From Planctomycetota bacterium (GTDB lineage: Bacteria; Planctomycetota; B15-G4): a stretch of 62,478 nucleotides of DNA. A program made the translations under genes and the position numbers. Below are positions 25,986 through 35,119 of this stretch, in pieces; position 1 is the stretch's first letter, and every line of letters begins with the position of its first letter. The notes below the pieces were generated by a model. It worked only from the letters and a program-made list of their open reading frames with translations, ran no database searches and was not told the DNA's origin. The DNA is taken from assembly GCA_029259745.1 (NCBI GenBank), contig JAJDEO010000038.1:1-62478 (forward strand), read 5' to 3'.

Positions 25986-27686
25986 ATGCGCGTGCATGCA
26001 TTCCCTGATGCTGCTCACGATTTTTCCGCGTCGATCGCGTTAGAACGTGAGGCTCTATTCGTCGGCTCCCATGCGACGGGTAGTGTGCCATCGGATCTTC
26101 CGGTGCCCGGCGCCTTGAACATGGGTGTGGAGAGACGGGCTGTGGATAGCGGTGCCTTCGATGCTCGGATGAGTCGAGTGAAGGGAGATGTGGCCCGGTT
26201 TTCGTTCACGCACTTCGATGCATCAAACGAAGTGCATGTGGACGAAGTTGCCCGCGACCTGCTCCAACGCTTCCGCGACAAGAACGACGTCGAGGCCTTC
26301 CAGCTCCTCTTCGAAGTCACCCTTCCGAAACTTTCGGAACTCGCGGCCCAGCTCACGCGCCGCCTGTCGTCGAACGTCGACCCCGACGATCTCGTGTCGG
26401 CCTTCATGACGAAGCTGTACACCGACCTCCACGGTCGTCCGCAGCCGCCCGTCCGCCGCTTCCTGGCGTTGGCATACACGTCGATGCGGAACGAGATCCT
26501 CGACCAGATGCGCCAGGTGCGCCGGTCGCAGAAGAACGATCCGGACTACTCGCAGACGCTCGTCCAACCGGCTGATCCGGCCGAGACGGCAGTTCTCAGC
26601 GAGCAAGACGAACTCTTCGAGTCGATCGGCGGCACGGTCCTCGAAGTCACGAGCGAGTGCTTCCACAAGCTCGACACGCGCGACCAGCAGGTGCTCATCG
26701 CTCGCGAGATCGCGGGCCTGCCCTACGACAGCGTCGCGAAGATGCTCAAGCTGCAGCAGCACCAGGTCGGCATGATCATCCGCCGCGCGCGGATCAACCT
26801 CGCTGACCTCATCGTCGACCGCCTGACGGATATCGCCCAGTCCAGCGACGACGACGCGCTCGAGCCCGAGAGTGCCCGCATCCTGCAAGACACGGTCGTT
26901 CGCGGCCTCGAGAGCAAAGGGCGCGCGAAGAACGTCCAGACGCTCGTCGAGCACATGCTCGCCACGTCCAAGAAGGCTGCCAAGCAGCGCCTCGCCTCGC
27001 TCATCTACGAGATGGCGAAGGCCTGCCTCGTTGAACATCCCGGATTCAGCCAGGAGATGGCGATCACAAGCGTTCCGCGTCGCAGTGACGTGGTCGCCGA
27101 TGACATCCGCCAGATCCAAGGCCGGATCGACGACGTCGAACGTCCCGATGTGGACACCGTCGTCTCAGCCGGACGCTCCGAACCCGACGCAGCGCTCGAC
27201 AACGCATTCCGTTGTCTCGACGCGCTCAAGTCGGTCGAGGGACCGTCCGGTCGGCAACAAGTCGCATGGGCTTTGTCGCTCATCTACTCAAGTCGCTCGC
27301 AGGAGGCTGAGGTCCTCCTTCGCAGGCTTGAAACGCGTGATCTACCGAGCATCACGCGTCTGAATGTCTCACGTAACCTCACTCTCGCCCTGCTTCGGCA
27401 GGGGAAGTTCGAAGAAGCTCTGGAGTACGCGCTCCTCGCTGCCGATGAATGGCCCGAGGACGCCGTCCGTCTCACCAACGTGTGCACGGCGGCAGCTCGA
27501 CTTCAGAAGACGGATGTGTTCAAGCAGTCTCTTCTTGAGCTGGTCGGGATTCAGTCTCGCCAGCCAACGGACCAGGTCGCCACCTGGCTCGGAGGTCTGC
27601 TTCGGGCGCTAGCAGAGGACGTCGGTGTTTCAGGGGCCGACTACGACGCACTTCTCGACAGCACCCGACAGGACGAGAGGGAATGA
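25986..27686 (+). CDS. ECF-like sigma factor with long C-terminal extension
   Basis: The 566-residue protein contains a sigma-70 core. Region 2 lies around residues 95-180 (DPDDLVSAFMTKLY, then AYTSMRNEILDQMRQVRR). Region 4 lies around 225-275 (LDTRDQQVLIAREIAGLPYD, then a helix-turn-helix ending QVGMIIRRARINL). The remaining 290 residues are helical and include TPR-like pairs (LRQGKFEEALEYALLAADEW). Typical ECF sigmas have about 200 residues, so the extension is large. The ATG at 25986 follows ggaggtaggg; the first 60 residues use less biased codons, so a downstream start at ATG 26169 is possible. Its stop overlaps the start of an exported KGGTLVP protein (ATGA), which suggests that the pair works together. 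Confidence 0.85.
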   Translation: MRVHAFPDAAHDFSASIALEREALFVGSHATGSVPSDLPVPGALNMGVERRAVDSGAFDARMSRVKGDVARFSFTHFDASNEVHVDEVARDLLQRFRDKNDVEAFQLLFEVTLPKLSELAAQLTRRLSSNVDPDDLVSAFMTKLYTDLHGRPQPPVRRFLALAYTSMRNEILDQMRQVRRSQKNDPDYSQTLVQPADPAETAVLSEQDELFESIGGTVLEVTSECFHKLDTRDQQVLIAREIAGLPYDSVAKMLKLQQHQVGMIIRRARINLADLIVDRLTDIAQSSDDDALEPESARILQDTVVRGLESKGRAKNVQTLVEHMLATSKKAAKQRLASLIYEMAKACLVEHPGFSQEMAITSVPRRSDVVADDIRQIQGRIDDVERPDVDTVVSAGRSEPDAALDNAFRCLDALKSVEGPSGRQQVAWALSLIYSSRSQEAEVLLRRLETRDLPSITRLNVSRNLTLALLRQGKFEEALEYALLAADEWPEDAVRLTNVCTAAARLQKTDVFKQSLLELVGIQSRQPTDQVATWLGGLLRALAEDVGVSGADYDALLDSTRQDERE

Positions 27687-28318
27687 TCGCCATGATTCTC
27701 AAGAAGCTCCATTCCGTAGCGGTGGTTTGCGCGCTGAGCGCAGCGGCCACGGCTGGCGGTGTGGTCAATGCTCCCCCACCCACTCCGAACCCGAGTTCCG
27801 CCACCGGTGGTCCTCGCGATCTCGGGCCGCTCGCCGGCAATGACGGCGTTGGCGGAATCGAACGCACAATGTACGAACGCGCCAACCAGTCGGACCAAAC
27901 CGACGGCACGGCGCCCAAGTCCGGTCTTCCTCTCGCACCTCAAGAAACGTGGCAGGACCTCGGCATGGCGCTCGAGGGCTCTGTCGGTGAGCCGCGACTG
28001 GAAGGAGACGGCAAGGCTGTTCCGGGCAACACGGTGCTCCTGCGCATCGAAAAGGCCAAGGCGAGCGCGCCCCTCGTCATGATCGTGGGCTTCGACAAGG
28101 CGATGACGCCCTTCAAGGGTGGAACGCTGGTGCCGTCGAACGATCTCATGATCGGCGGCCTGTCGACGAACGACGGCGGCATCCTCGAGATGCCTCTGAG
28201 CATCCCGCTCGACATGCCTGCCGGCGCTCAGATGTACCTCCAGACCTGGATCGTCGACTCCGCCGGACCGCTCGGCATGTCGGCCTCCAACGGACTGAAG
28301 ATGACCGCGACGAACTGA
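27683..28318 (+). CDS. Small exported protein with KGGTLVP C-terminal domain
   Basis: The 211-residue product has a signal peptide (ILKKLHSVAVVCALSAAATA), a Pro/Thr/Ser-rich linker of about 70 residues, and then little more than the shared C-terminal module. That module has GNTVLLRIEKA, the hallmark PFKGGTLVP, the QTWIVD strand and the ending SASNGLKMTATN. This makes it the minimal carrier of the module in the window. The start overlaps the sigma-factor stop (ATGA); an ATG at 27692 is an alternative. A perfect 13-bp terminator hairpin follows at 28345-28383, so sigma factor and exported protein form a two-gene operon. Confidence 0.82.
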   Translation: MIAMILKKLHSVAVVCALSAAATAGGVVNAPPPTPNPSSATGGPRDLGPLAGNDGVGGIERTMYERANQSDQTDGTAPKSGLPLAPQETWQDLGMALEGSVGEPRLEGDGKAVPGNTVLLRIEKAKASAPLVMIVGFDKAMTPFKGGTLVPSNDLMIGGLSTNDGGILEMPLSIPLDMPAGAQMYLQTWIVDSAGPLGMSASNGLKMTATN

Positions 28319-28344
28319 CGCGGCTTCCAACTCAGTCCTTCTCC

Positions 28345-28383
28345 AAGACGCCCCCCGACGCCACGCGCGCCGGGGGGCGTCTT
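28345..28383 (+). terminator. Rho-independent terminator of the sigma/exported-protein operon
   Basis: A perfect 13-bp inverted repeat (aagacgccccccg at 28345-28357, cggggggcgtctt at 28371-28383) with a 13-base loop, starting 26 bases after the stop codon. The stem is the strongest hairpin I noticed in the window. Only two Ts directly follow the stem. Confidence 0.75.
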
Positions 28384-28574
28384 GCGTTGGGGAGCGTCGC
28401 CGGCCGTCGCTCGCGCGCCGACACCGCCGAAGCACGTGAGTCACAGATGTGACGGTGACGGGCACTCCCCCACCGTTCGGCCGACGGTCGTTATGCTCGG
28501 CATGCGTCGAGGCGAGGTCCCGTGGGAGTGCTCCTCGCGATCGGCGCGCCGGGTGGGCGGTGGAGGAGAGCAAA

Positions 28575-29315
28575 GTGGACGACAGCGTGCGGGCGCGGCT
28601 GGAGCGATGGGTGAACGTCGATGCGTTCGACCTCCGCCGCGAGGCCGACATCGAACAGATCGCCGGGAAGCTGCTCGAGATCTTCTGGCAGCGCAATGCA
28701 CCCGAGGCGTTCGAACTGCTCGTCATCCTCACGCACGACCGCCTCTTCGGCATCGGCCAACGCATCACGCGTCGGCTCGGCGTCATCCTCGACGCGGACG
28801 ACCTCGTCGCCACGCTCTTCAAGCGGCTCTTCGTCAACGTGAACGGCACGAAGGACGACATCCAGCACTTCTTCGCCTTCGCGCACACGTCGATGCGCAA
28901 CGAGGCGCTCAACCAGCTACGCAAGCTCACGCGCGCGTCGAACCGCCACGTCATCTACGAGACGCGACACCGGGCGCTCAGCCCGCCGCCCGACCCGGCC
29001 GCCGTCGCCGAGTCGCGCGAGACGACACGCGACGTCTTCCACCGCGCGACCACGTTCCTCGCGATCGTCCACGCCTGCTTCCACGACCTCCGCGAACGCG
29101 ACCGGCGCGTGCTCATGGGGCGCGAAGTCGACGGCCTCTCGTACGACGAGCTGGCCGACTCACTCGACCTGCCACGCAACCAGATCGGCATGATCCTCAA
29201 GCGCGCGCGCGAACGACTCGAACACCGCGTCGCGCGTGCCATGCAGCAGATCGAAGCACGCACGGGGCGGTTCCGTCGTGACGACGAAGAAGGCCACCAG
29301 GCACGCGCGACCTGA
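28575..29315 (+). CDS. ECF-like RNA polymerase sigma factor
   Basis: The 246-residue protein is a paralogue of the sigma core of the protein encoded from 25986. Both share AHTSMRNE in region 2.4, the DADDLV/DPDDLV motif in region 2.2, and QIGMILKRAR/QVGMIIRRAR at the end of the region 4 helix-turn-helix. It lacks the long C-terminal extension. I place the start at GTG 28575 because ggaggag (28562-28568) lies 6 bases upstream. The frame is open to 28449, but that part reads Arg/Pro-rich. No anti-sigma gene is adjacent; the next gene is convergent and unrelated. Confidence 0.85.
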   Translation: MDDSVRARLERWVNVDAFDLRREADIEQIAGKLLEIFWQRNAPEAFELLVILTHDRLFGIGQRITRRLGVILDADDLVATLFKRLFVNVNGTKDDIQHFFAFAHTSMRNEALNQLRKLTRASNRHVIYETRHRALSPPPDPAAVAESRETTRDVFHRATTFLAIVHACFHDLRERDRRVLMGREVDGLSYDELADSLDLPRNQIGMILKRARERLEHRVARAMQQIEARTGRFRRDDEEGHQARAT

Positions 29316-29329
29316 GTGCACGGCCCTCG

Positions 29330-31063
29330 TCAGAAGCCGATCGCCATGCCGTCTTTGCGCGACTCACTGCCGCCGCGATACACGCGCTTGGCTGGCTCGC
29401 CGATGTGGTCGATCCAGATGCCTTGGTAGCCGCCGTAGCCGCCCGAGCGCACGCGGACCTCGTGACCAGCAGCTCGCAGCCACTCGACCGTGACCTCGGG
29501 GACGCCCGACTCGAGGTTCACCGTGCCGCTACCACGACGCGGCGCTCCCGTCGGCTCGCTCGACCCGTCGTGACGCCAGCGCGGTGCGTCCCCGGCCTCC
29601 TGCACGTTCATGCCGTGGTCGACCATGTTGATGACGATCTGCGCGTGACCCTGCGGTTGCATCGCGCCGCCCATGACGCCGAACGAGAGCACGGGCGCGC
29701 CGTCCTTCGTCATCATCGCGGGGATGATCGTGTGGAAGGGACGCTTGCCAGGCGCAAAGGCGTTGAGATGGTTCTCGTCGAGGTGGAAGAGGTTGCCGCG
29801 ATTCTGGAGCGTGAACCCCCGCTCGGCGGGAACGATGCCTGAGCCGAAACCGGTGTAGTTGCTCTGGATCCAGGAGACGACGTGGCCGTCGTCGTCGGCG
29901 ATGGTGAAGTAGACCGTGTCACCGCGCTCGAGGGCCGGGTCGCCGTGCGTGATCTCCGTGGCCGCGCGCTCTTCGTCGATCAGCCGACGCCGTGACGCCG
30001 CATACGCAGGATCGAGCAGACCGGCGAGCGGGACGTCGGCCATGCCCATGTCGGCATAGAAGTTCGCGCGGTCTTCGTAGACGAGCTTCTTCGCCTCGAG
30101 CGTGACGTGCGTGAGTCGCGGGTCGTAGAAGCCTGCCCCGGCGACGTCGTACGGCTCGAGCATCTGCAGCAGCTGCAACGCCGCGATGCCCTGGCCGTTC
30201 GGCGGCAGCTCCCAGACGTCGTAGCCGCGGTAGGAGACGGAGACCGGCGCCGTCCACTCCGAGGTGTGAGTCGCGAAGTCTTCCAGCTCGAGCGCGCCGC
30301 CGTACTTCTGCACGGCGTCGACCATGTCCTCGGCGATCGGCCCTTCGTAGAACGCCGCGCGCCCGCCGCGCGCGATCGCTTCGTACGTGTCCGCGAGCCC
30401 GGGATTGGCGAAGATCTCGCCTTCGCCCGGCGCCTTGCCACCCGGCAGGTACGTGCGCTTGAACTCGTCGAACGACGCGTAAGTGCGCGGCGCGAAGCCC
30501 CAGTAGTAGGCGATCACCTGCGTGAGCGGAAAGCCTTCGCGCGCGTAGCGAATCGCCGGCGCAAGCAGCTCTTCCATCGGCAGCCGGCCGTACTTCTCGT
30601 GCAGCGTGAACCAGCCATCGACACAGCCCGGCACGGTGACGGCGAGCCCCGAACGCAACGGGATGGCGCGGTGACCACCGGCCTCGAGACGCTCACGCAT
30701 GCCTTCGAGAGTGAGCCCGCGCGGCGACCGCCCGCTGCCGTTGAGGCCGTAGAGTCCCTTCGCCTCGGGGTCCCAGCCGATGACGAACAGATCACCGCCG
30801 ATCCCCGAACCGACGGGCTCGGTGAGACCGAGCATCGCATTGACGGCAATGGCAGCGTCCACCGCCGAACCACCCTTCTTGAGGATGTCGACGCCGACCT
30901 GCGCCGCGAGCGGCTGACTCGCGCAGACCATGCCGTGCCGCGCCGTGACGGGCGAGCGTGTCGCGAAGGGCTGACCGGAGAGGCGATCGCTCGCGATGCT
31001 GTCGTGCAGGGGTGTCGAGAAAGCCACGGCAAAGATCCAGCACGTGAGAAGTCGGGTGCGCAT
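29330..31063 (-). CDS. ggt: Gamma-glutamyltransferase (secreted)
   Basis: The 577-residue enzyme hydrolyses or transfers the gamma-glutamyl group of glutathione-like compounds in the periplasm after autocleavage. It begins with a signal peptide (MRTRLLTCWIFAVAFSTPLH). Motifs in order: ILKKGGSAVDAAIAVNAMLG, EPVGSGIGGD, the autocleavage site GDTVYF with the nucleophile Thr near residue 381, then NYTGFGSGIV and PFHTIIPAMM. Most homologues have TTH at the cleavage site, here DTV, while the Thr itself is kept. The ATG at 31063 has a ggagg site. It follows the UdgX gene after 35 bases in the same direction, though a functional link is not obvious. Confidence 0.92.
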   Translation of the reverse strand: MRTRLLTCWIFAVAFSTPLHDSIASDRLSGQPFATRSPVTARHGMVCASQPLAAQVGVDILKKGGSAVDAAIAVNAMLGLTEPVGSGIGGDLFVIGWDPEAKGLYGLNGSGRSPRGLTLEGMRERLEAGGHRAIPLRSGLAVTVPGCVDGWFTLHEKYGRLPMEELLAPAIRYAREGFPLTQVIAYYWGFAPRTYASFDEFKRTYLPGGKAPGEGEIFANPGLADTYEAIARGGRAAFYEGPIAEDMVDAVQKYGGALELEDFATHTSEWTAPVSVSYRGYDVWELPPNGQGIAALQLLQMLEPYDVAGAGFYDPRLTHVTLEAKKLVYEDRANFYADMGMADVPLAGLLDPAYAASRRRLIDEERAATEITHGDPALERGDTVYFTIADDDGHVVSWIQSNYTGFGSGIVPAERGFTLQNRGNLFHLDENHLNAFAPGKRPFHTIIPAMMTKDGAPVLSFGVMGGAMQPQGHAQIVINMVDHGMNVQEAGDAPRWRHDGSSEPTGAPRRGSGTVNLESGVPEVTVEWLRAAGHEVRVRSGGYGGYQGIWIDHIGEPAKRVYRGGSESRKDGMAIGF

Positions 31064-31098
31064 CGGCAACCTCCGGGGATCGGGAGATCCCGAGTATG

Positions 31099-32565
31099 TC
31101 ATGCGGGGCCGGCGTCCGCCGTTCCGTCGCGGCGCACGAGGCCGTGGGCCACTCGGAGCGACGCGACGAGCGCCTCGCGGCGCTCCTCGCGCTCGGCGGA
31201 GGAGCGGGCGCGGAGAATCGCGGCCGGGTGGAACGTTGCGAGCGTTGCAGAGGCGAAGCGCGAGACACGGACGCTGCCGTGAACGTCTTTGAGCTTCGTG
31301 GACGGGCCGAACACGGCTTGGACCGCGGTGGCGCCCAGGCAGACGAGGACGCTTGGACGGATGATCGCCATCTCGGCCTCGAACCACGGCTGACATCGGC
31401 TCACCAGCGAGTACCCCGGCTTGGCGTGGATGCGTCGTTTGCCATGCGGCGTCCGCTCGACGCGGTGCTTGAAGTGCTTGACGGCGTTCGTCACGTAGAC
31501 CTGTCCGCGGTCGACGGACACCTCGCCGAGGAGCTCGTCGAGAAGCCTGCCGGCCGGCCCCACGAACGGGGCCGCGGCGCGCTCCTCCTCGTCACCGGGC
31601 TGTTCGCCGAGCAGGACGAGACGAGCGTCGGCGCGCCCTTCGCCGAACACGACCTGCGTGCCATCGAAGCAGAGCTCGCAGCCCCGACACCCGCGCGCCG
31701 CGGCGCTCAGCGCATCAAGATCGCCGGTCGCCGGAACATAGGGCGCCGCCGAACCGTCGACCACGCGCGACGTCTCCGCCATCGCCGCAAGCCGCGCAGG
31801 CACCTCGGCGACGAGTTCGGGGATGGCGCGCGCCTCCGGCATGGTCGGCCAATGGTGTTGCGGCATCTCGGCGCGCATCGCCGTGAGGTTGAGCCGCGCG
31901 GGATTGAAGATGGACTTGTAGTACGTCACCCAAAGCGCCTCGAGTTCGTCGCCGCTCGGCGCGGTCGGCCGAGGAAGACCGTCGGTGAATGTCAGCGCCG
32001 ACCCATCCCAATGCGCACTGCGATGCGGAGTGAGGATCGACCACGCCATCGACGGGAAGCGCTTGACGAAGAAACCGGCCTCGCGCTCGGCGATGCGGTG
32101 ACGCGGACGATGCCAGGCGACGAAGCGCTCGCCGTCGAGATCGTCGGGGCTCTCGATGCGTCTAAAACGCACGAAGGCGTGCATCTTGTGCGCGTCGCGC
32201 CGCACATTCTTGACGCGCCGCTGCAGCTCGGAGACATCGGCGTCGAGCGTGTCGGCGAGGTCGAGCCGCGATCCGTCGGTGCGAAGCGATCTCCAAACGA
32301 TGCGATACATGAGCGCCCACGTCGACGGATCGGCGTGACAGGCCGCCGTCTCCAAAGTTGCAGCCAAGACCCGCGCGACGCGTGGTGGGACGCCACACAG
32401 CGGCGCGACGGCTGTGGGTCGCGGCGCCGAGAACAGCGACGCGGACGTCTCCTCGCGTGTCGGGTCGACCCACGTGACATCCTGCGGATCGACCTCACCC
32501 GCAAGCAGCCCGCGCGCGTGGGCCCGCCAGTGGGCGAACGTCCCGTCGAGCACGATCGTCGCCAC
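31099..32565 (-). CDS. udgX: DUF4130-UdgX fusion, uracil-DNA glycosylase family
   Basis: The protein of about 488 residues joins two domains. The N-terminal 240 residues match the DUF4130 family (TIVLDGTFAHWRAHAR, then MHAFVRFRR, and AWHRPRHRIAEREAGFF). The C-terminal half is a family-4-like uracil-DNA glycosylase with iron-sulfur cysteines (GCRGCELC), motif GEQPGDEEERA, and HPAAIL. The loop KRRIHAKP is diagnostic of UdgX, in which the His forms a covalent bond with uracil-containing DNA. I chose the GTG at 32565, five bases after the upstream radical-SAM gene's stop, because the protein then begins with the family-typical ATIVLDG. The pair is conserved in many bacteria and presumed to act in DNA repair. 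Confidence 0.92.
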   Translation of the reverse strand: MATIVLDGTFAHWRAHARGLLAGEVDPQDVTWVDPTREETSASLFSAPRPTAVAPLCGVPPRVARVLAATLETAACHADPSTWALMYRIVWRSLRTDGSRLDLADTLDADVSELQRRVKNVRRDAHKMHAFVRFRRIESPDDLDGERFVAWHRPRHRIAEREAGFFVKRFPSMAWSILTPHRSAHWDGSALTFTDGLPRPTAPSGDELEALWVTYYKSIFNPARLNLTAMRAEMPQHHWPTMPEARAIPELVAEVPARLAAMAETSRVVDGSAAPYVPATGDLDALSAAARGCRGCELCFDGTQVVFGEGRADARLVLLGEQPGDEEERAAAPFVGPAGRLLDELLGEVSVDRGQVYVTNAVKHFKHRVERTPHGKRRIHAKPGYSLVSRCQPWFEAEMAIIRPSVLVCLGATAVQAVFGPSTKLKDVHGSVRVSRFASATLATFHPAAILRARSSAEREERREALVASLRVAHGLVRRDGTADAGPA

Positions 32566-32570
32566 GAGGC

Positions 32571-33830
32571 TCAGAGCTGCCCGACGCGCGCCGACATCGA
32601 GGCCTCGAAGAGCATCTGCTGCTCGCCAGGCTGGATCCGCGCAGCGAGGTTCGGCGCGTCGATGTCCCGCGCCTCGCTCCAATCGTCGGCCGTGATGACG
32701 AACGGCAGCATGCGTGTGAGCGGCGCCCGCAGTCGTTTCAGGTCGGCACGCGAGAGCGAACGATGCCGTCGCCCGCGCAGGATCTTGCCCACGGACGTCG
32801 TGCCCAAGCCAGGCACGCGCAGCAGTTCCTCGCGCGAGGCTTTATTGACGTCGACGGGGAAGAACTCGCGGTGCGCGAGGGCCCACGCCGTCTTCGGGTC
32901 GACATCGAGATCGAGGTTGCCGTCCGCGCGCGTGACGAGCTCGCCGACCTCGAATCCGTAGAAGCGCAGCAACCAGTCGGCCTGGTAGAGCCGATGCTCA
33001 CGCACGAGCGGCGGCGCCTTCACCGGCAACGCGTGGTGAGCGCTCTGGATCGGGCTGTAAGACGTGTAGTAGACGCGCCGCAATCGATGTGTGCGGTAAA
33101 GGCGGTTCGCCGTGAACAGCACGGAGCGATCGGGCGTCGCCGTGGCGCCCACGATCATCTGAGTGCTCTGACCGGCGGGCGCGAAGGGCCGCTCGCGCCG
33201 CGCCGCCGGCGATCGTCGCCGCTCGCTGCGCGCAGCGCGGATCTGCGTGCCCAGCGAACGCATCGACGACTCGGCCGCCGCGATCGACCGCTCCGGCGCG
33301 AGCTGGTCGAGGTCTTCCTGGCGCGCCATCTCGATGTTCGCGCTGACCCGGTCGGCCCAACGCCCCGCCCGCGCGACGGCCTCGTCGGACGCACCGACCA
33401 CGGCCTTCAGATGGACATACCCACAGAAGCCCTCGTCCTCGCGCAGCCGCCGCGCGACCTCCGTGAGACGGTCCATCGTCGCGTCCGCACAACCGCTCAC
33501 GCCCGACGACAGGAACAGCCCCTCGATGTAGTTGCGCTTGTAGAAGTCGATCGTGAGCTGCACGACCTCGGCAACCGCGAACGAGGCACGCGGCACGTCG
33601 TTGCTGACGCGACTGACGCAGTAGTGGCAGTCGTGGATGCAGACGTTCGTGAGCAGGATCTTCAGAAGCGACACGCAGCGGCCGTCGGGCGTGTAGCTGT
33701 GGCAGATGCCCGTGCCCGTGGCGTTGCCGATCCCGCGGCCGCCGTTCGAGCGTTTGACGCCGCTGCTCGCGCACGAGGCGTCGTACTTCGCGGCGTCGGC
33801 CAAGATCTGCAGTTTGTCGGCGAGTTCCAT
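32571..33830 (-). CDS. Radical-SAM / helix-hairpin-helix DNA repair-associated protein
   Basis: The product of about 419 residues is the usual partner of DUF4130-UdgX proteins, annotated in databases as putative DNA modification/repair radical SAM protein. The iron-sulfur motif is CIHDCHYC (Cys64, 68, 71 from this start). The N-terminal ILADAAKYDASCASSG is characteristic. A helix-hairpin-helix DNA-binding segment lies near the C-terminus (VNKASREELLRVPGLG). It should bind a 4Fe-4S cluster and S-adenosylmethionine; the reaction is unknown. The start at 33830 gives the typical N-terminus; an ATG at 33842 adds four residues. It is five bases upstream of the udgX start, clearly one transcript. 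Confidence 0.92.
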   Translation of the reverse strand: MELADKLQILADAAKYDASCASSGVKRSNGGRGIGNATGTGICHSYTPDGRCVSLLKILLTNVCIHDCHYCVSRVSNDVPRASFAVAEVVQLTIDFYKRNYIEGLFLSSGVSGCADATMDRLTEVARRLREDEGFCGYVHLKAVVGASDEAVARAGRWADRVSANIEMARQEDLDQLAPERSIAAAESSMRSLGTQIRAARSERRRSPAARRERPFAPAGQSTQMIVGATATPDRSVLFTANRLYRTHRLRRVYYTSYSPIQSAHHALPVKAPPLVREHRLYQADWLLRFYGFEVGELVTRADGNLDLDVDPKTAWALAHREFFPVDVNKASREELLRVPGLGTTSVGKILRGRRHRSLSRADLKRLRAPLTRMLPFVITADDWSEARDIDAPNLAARIQPGEQQMLFEASMSARVGQL

Positions 33831-33907
33831 GCCGGCGAGCATACCGAACAGAAGCCAAACATCGTCAAATTCACCCGGGAACCGGTCTGTTCAACAGCAC
33901 TTGGACA

Positions 33908-35119
33908 TCACCCGGCCCAGGTGAACACGCCGCGGTCGAGGAGGTCTTCGGCGAGCAGCACCGAGCCACCGGCCGCGCCGAGCACGGTGTTGTGCGAGAG
34001 GGCGACGTACTTCAGGCCGCCGAGCACGGGGTCCGTCCGGACACGACCCACGACGGTTGTCATCCCACCTCCGCGTGTGACATCGCGACGCGGCTCGGGC
34101 CCTCCGTCGTCGAGCACGTCGATCCAGCGTTCGGGCAGCGACGGGAGCTTTCGTCGGGCCCAGGGATTGTGGTCGCGCCAGGCCTCGAGCGCTTCGAGGC
34201 GCAGCTCGTCGAGATCCGCACGGCGCGCACTCAGCGTCACGCCGACGGAAAGCGTGTGCCCGTCGCAGACCGGAACGCGTGTGCACGTGGCACTCACGCC
34301 GAAGCGCGCCGGCACGGTCATCCCGTCGTACGCGCCGCCGAAGATCTTCCTCAGCTCGCGCTCGACCTTGGCCTCTTCGTCGGCGATGAACGGCAGCACG
34401 TTTCCGCGCACCGCATCGGCCAGCGCCACGCCGGCCATGCCCGCGCCCGAGATCGCCTGCATGGACGTGACGTGCACGGCCTCGATGCCGAAGCGCGTCG
34501 CCAGCGGGGCCAGTGACACGGCGAGTCCGACGGTGGTGCAGTTCGGCCCCGGTGCCACGAAGCCGCGCCAGCCGCGAGCGCGCGCCTGGGTCTCGAGCAG
34601 CTCGGAGTGGATCGGGTTGACGCCGGCCATGAGCAGCGGCGTGTCGGGCTCGTCGCGGAACGCGGCCGCCGTCGAGAAGACCGGCGTCGTGACGGCGAAG
34701 CGCGCCTCGAGCTCCGCGGCCGTGCTCGTCGGCAGCATGGAGAAGACGACCGCGACGCTCGAGACGTCCATCGTGGTGGCGTCTTCGAGCACGAGGTCGA
34801 GGGTTGCAGCGCCGACGGCGTCGTCGTCGGGCCAGAGGTCGAGCGCGAGTTCGTCGTTCGCGCGCGAGGCGGCGGAACTCTCGACGCGGCGCGACGCGAG
34901 CACGTCGCCGAGGCGTCGCCCCGCGTTGGTTGCCGAGGCGCCCACGCGCACGACCTCGAACCACGGATGATCCTTCAGCGCGACGAGCGCCTGCCCGCCG
35001 GCCACACCCGTCGCGCCGACGATGGCGACGGGAAGTCGAGATGAGGGAGCGGGCACGAGTGCGATCCGAAGCGCGATGAGGTCAGCGGCGCCGAACCTCG
35101 ACACCGCAATGCGCGTCAT
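33908..35119 (-). CDS. asd: Aspartate-semialdehyde dehydrogenase, archaeal/fungal type
   Basis: The enzyme makes aspartate semialdehyde from aspartyl phosphate, the branch point to lysine, threonine and methionine. The nucleotide-binding motif VAIVGATGVAGGQAL and the catalytic Cys in GPNCTTVGLAVSLAPL are clear. The sequence around the Cys and the C-terminal ALSHNTVLGAAGGSVLLAE fit the archaeal/fungal type rather than the Escherichia coli type. I chose the ATG at 35119 because gaggtgg lies about 8 bases upstream; this gives a 21-residue extension before the usual N-terminus, and GTG at 35056 is a plausible alternative start. It is downstream of dapA and lysC in the same direction. Confidence 0.9.
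   Translation of the reverse strand: MTRIAVSRFGAADLIALRIALVPAPSSRLPVAIVGATGVAGGQALVALKDHPWFEVVRVGASATNAGRRLGDVLASRRVESSAASRANDELALDLWPDDDAVGAATLDLVLEDATTMDVSSVAVVFSMLPTSTAAELEARFAVTTPVFSTAAAFRDEPDTPLLMAGVNPIHSELLETQARARGWRGFVAPGPNCTTVGLAVSLAPLATRFGIEAVHVTSMQAISGAGMAGVALADAVRGNVLPFIADEEAKVERELRKIFGGAYDGMTVPARFGVSATCTRVPVCDGHTLSVGVTLSARRADLDELRLEALEAWRDHNPWARRKLPSLPERWIDVLDDGGPEPRRDVTRGGGMTTVVGRVRTDPVLGGLKYVALSHNTVLGAAGGSVLLAEDLLDRGVFTWAG

Noticed and set aside
31096..32961. A 621-codon plus-strand frame antisense to udgX
   Set aside because: No motif; the udgX strand has intact Fe-S cysteines and the KRRIH loop.
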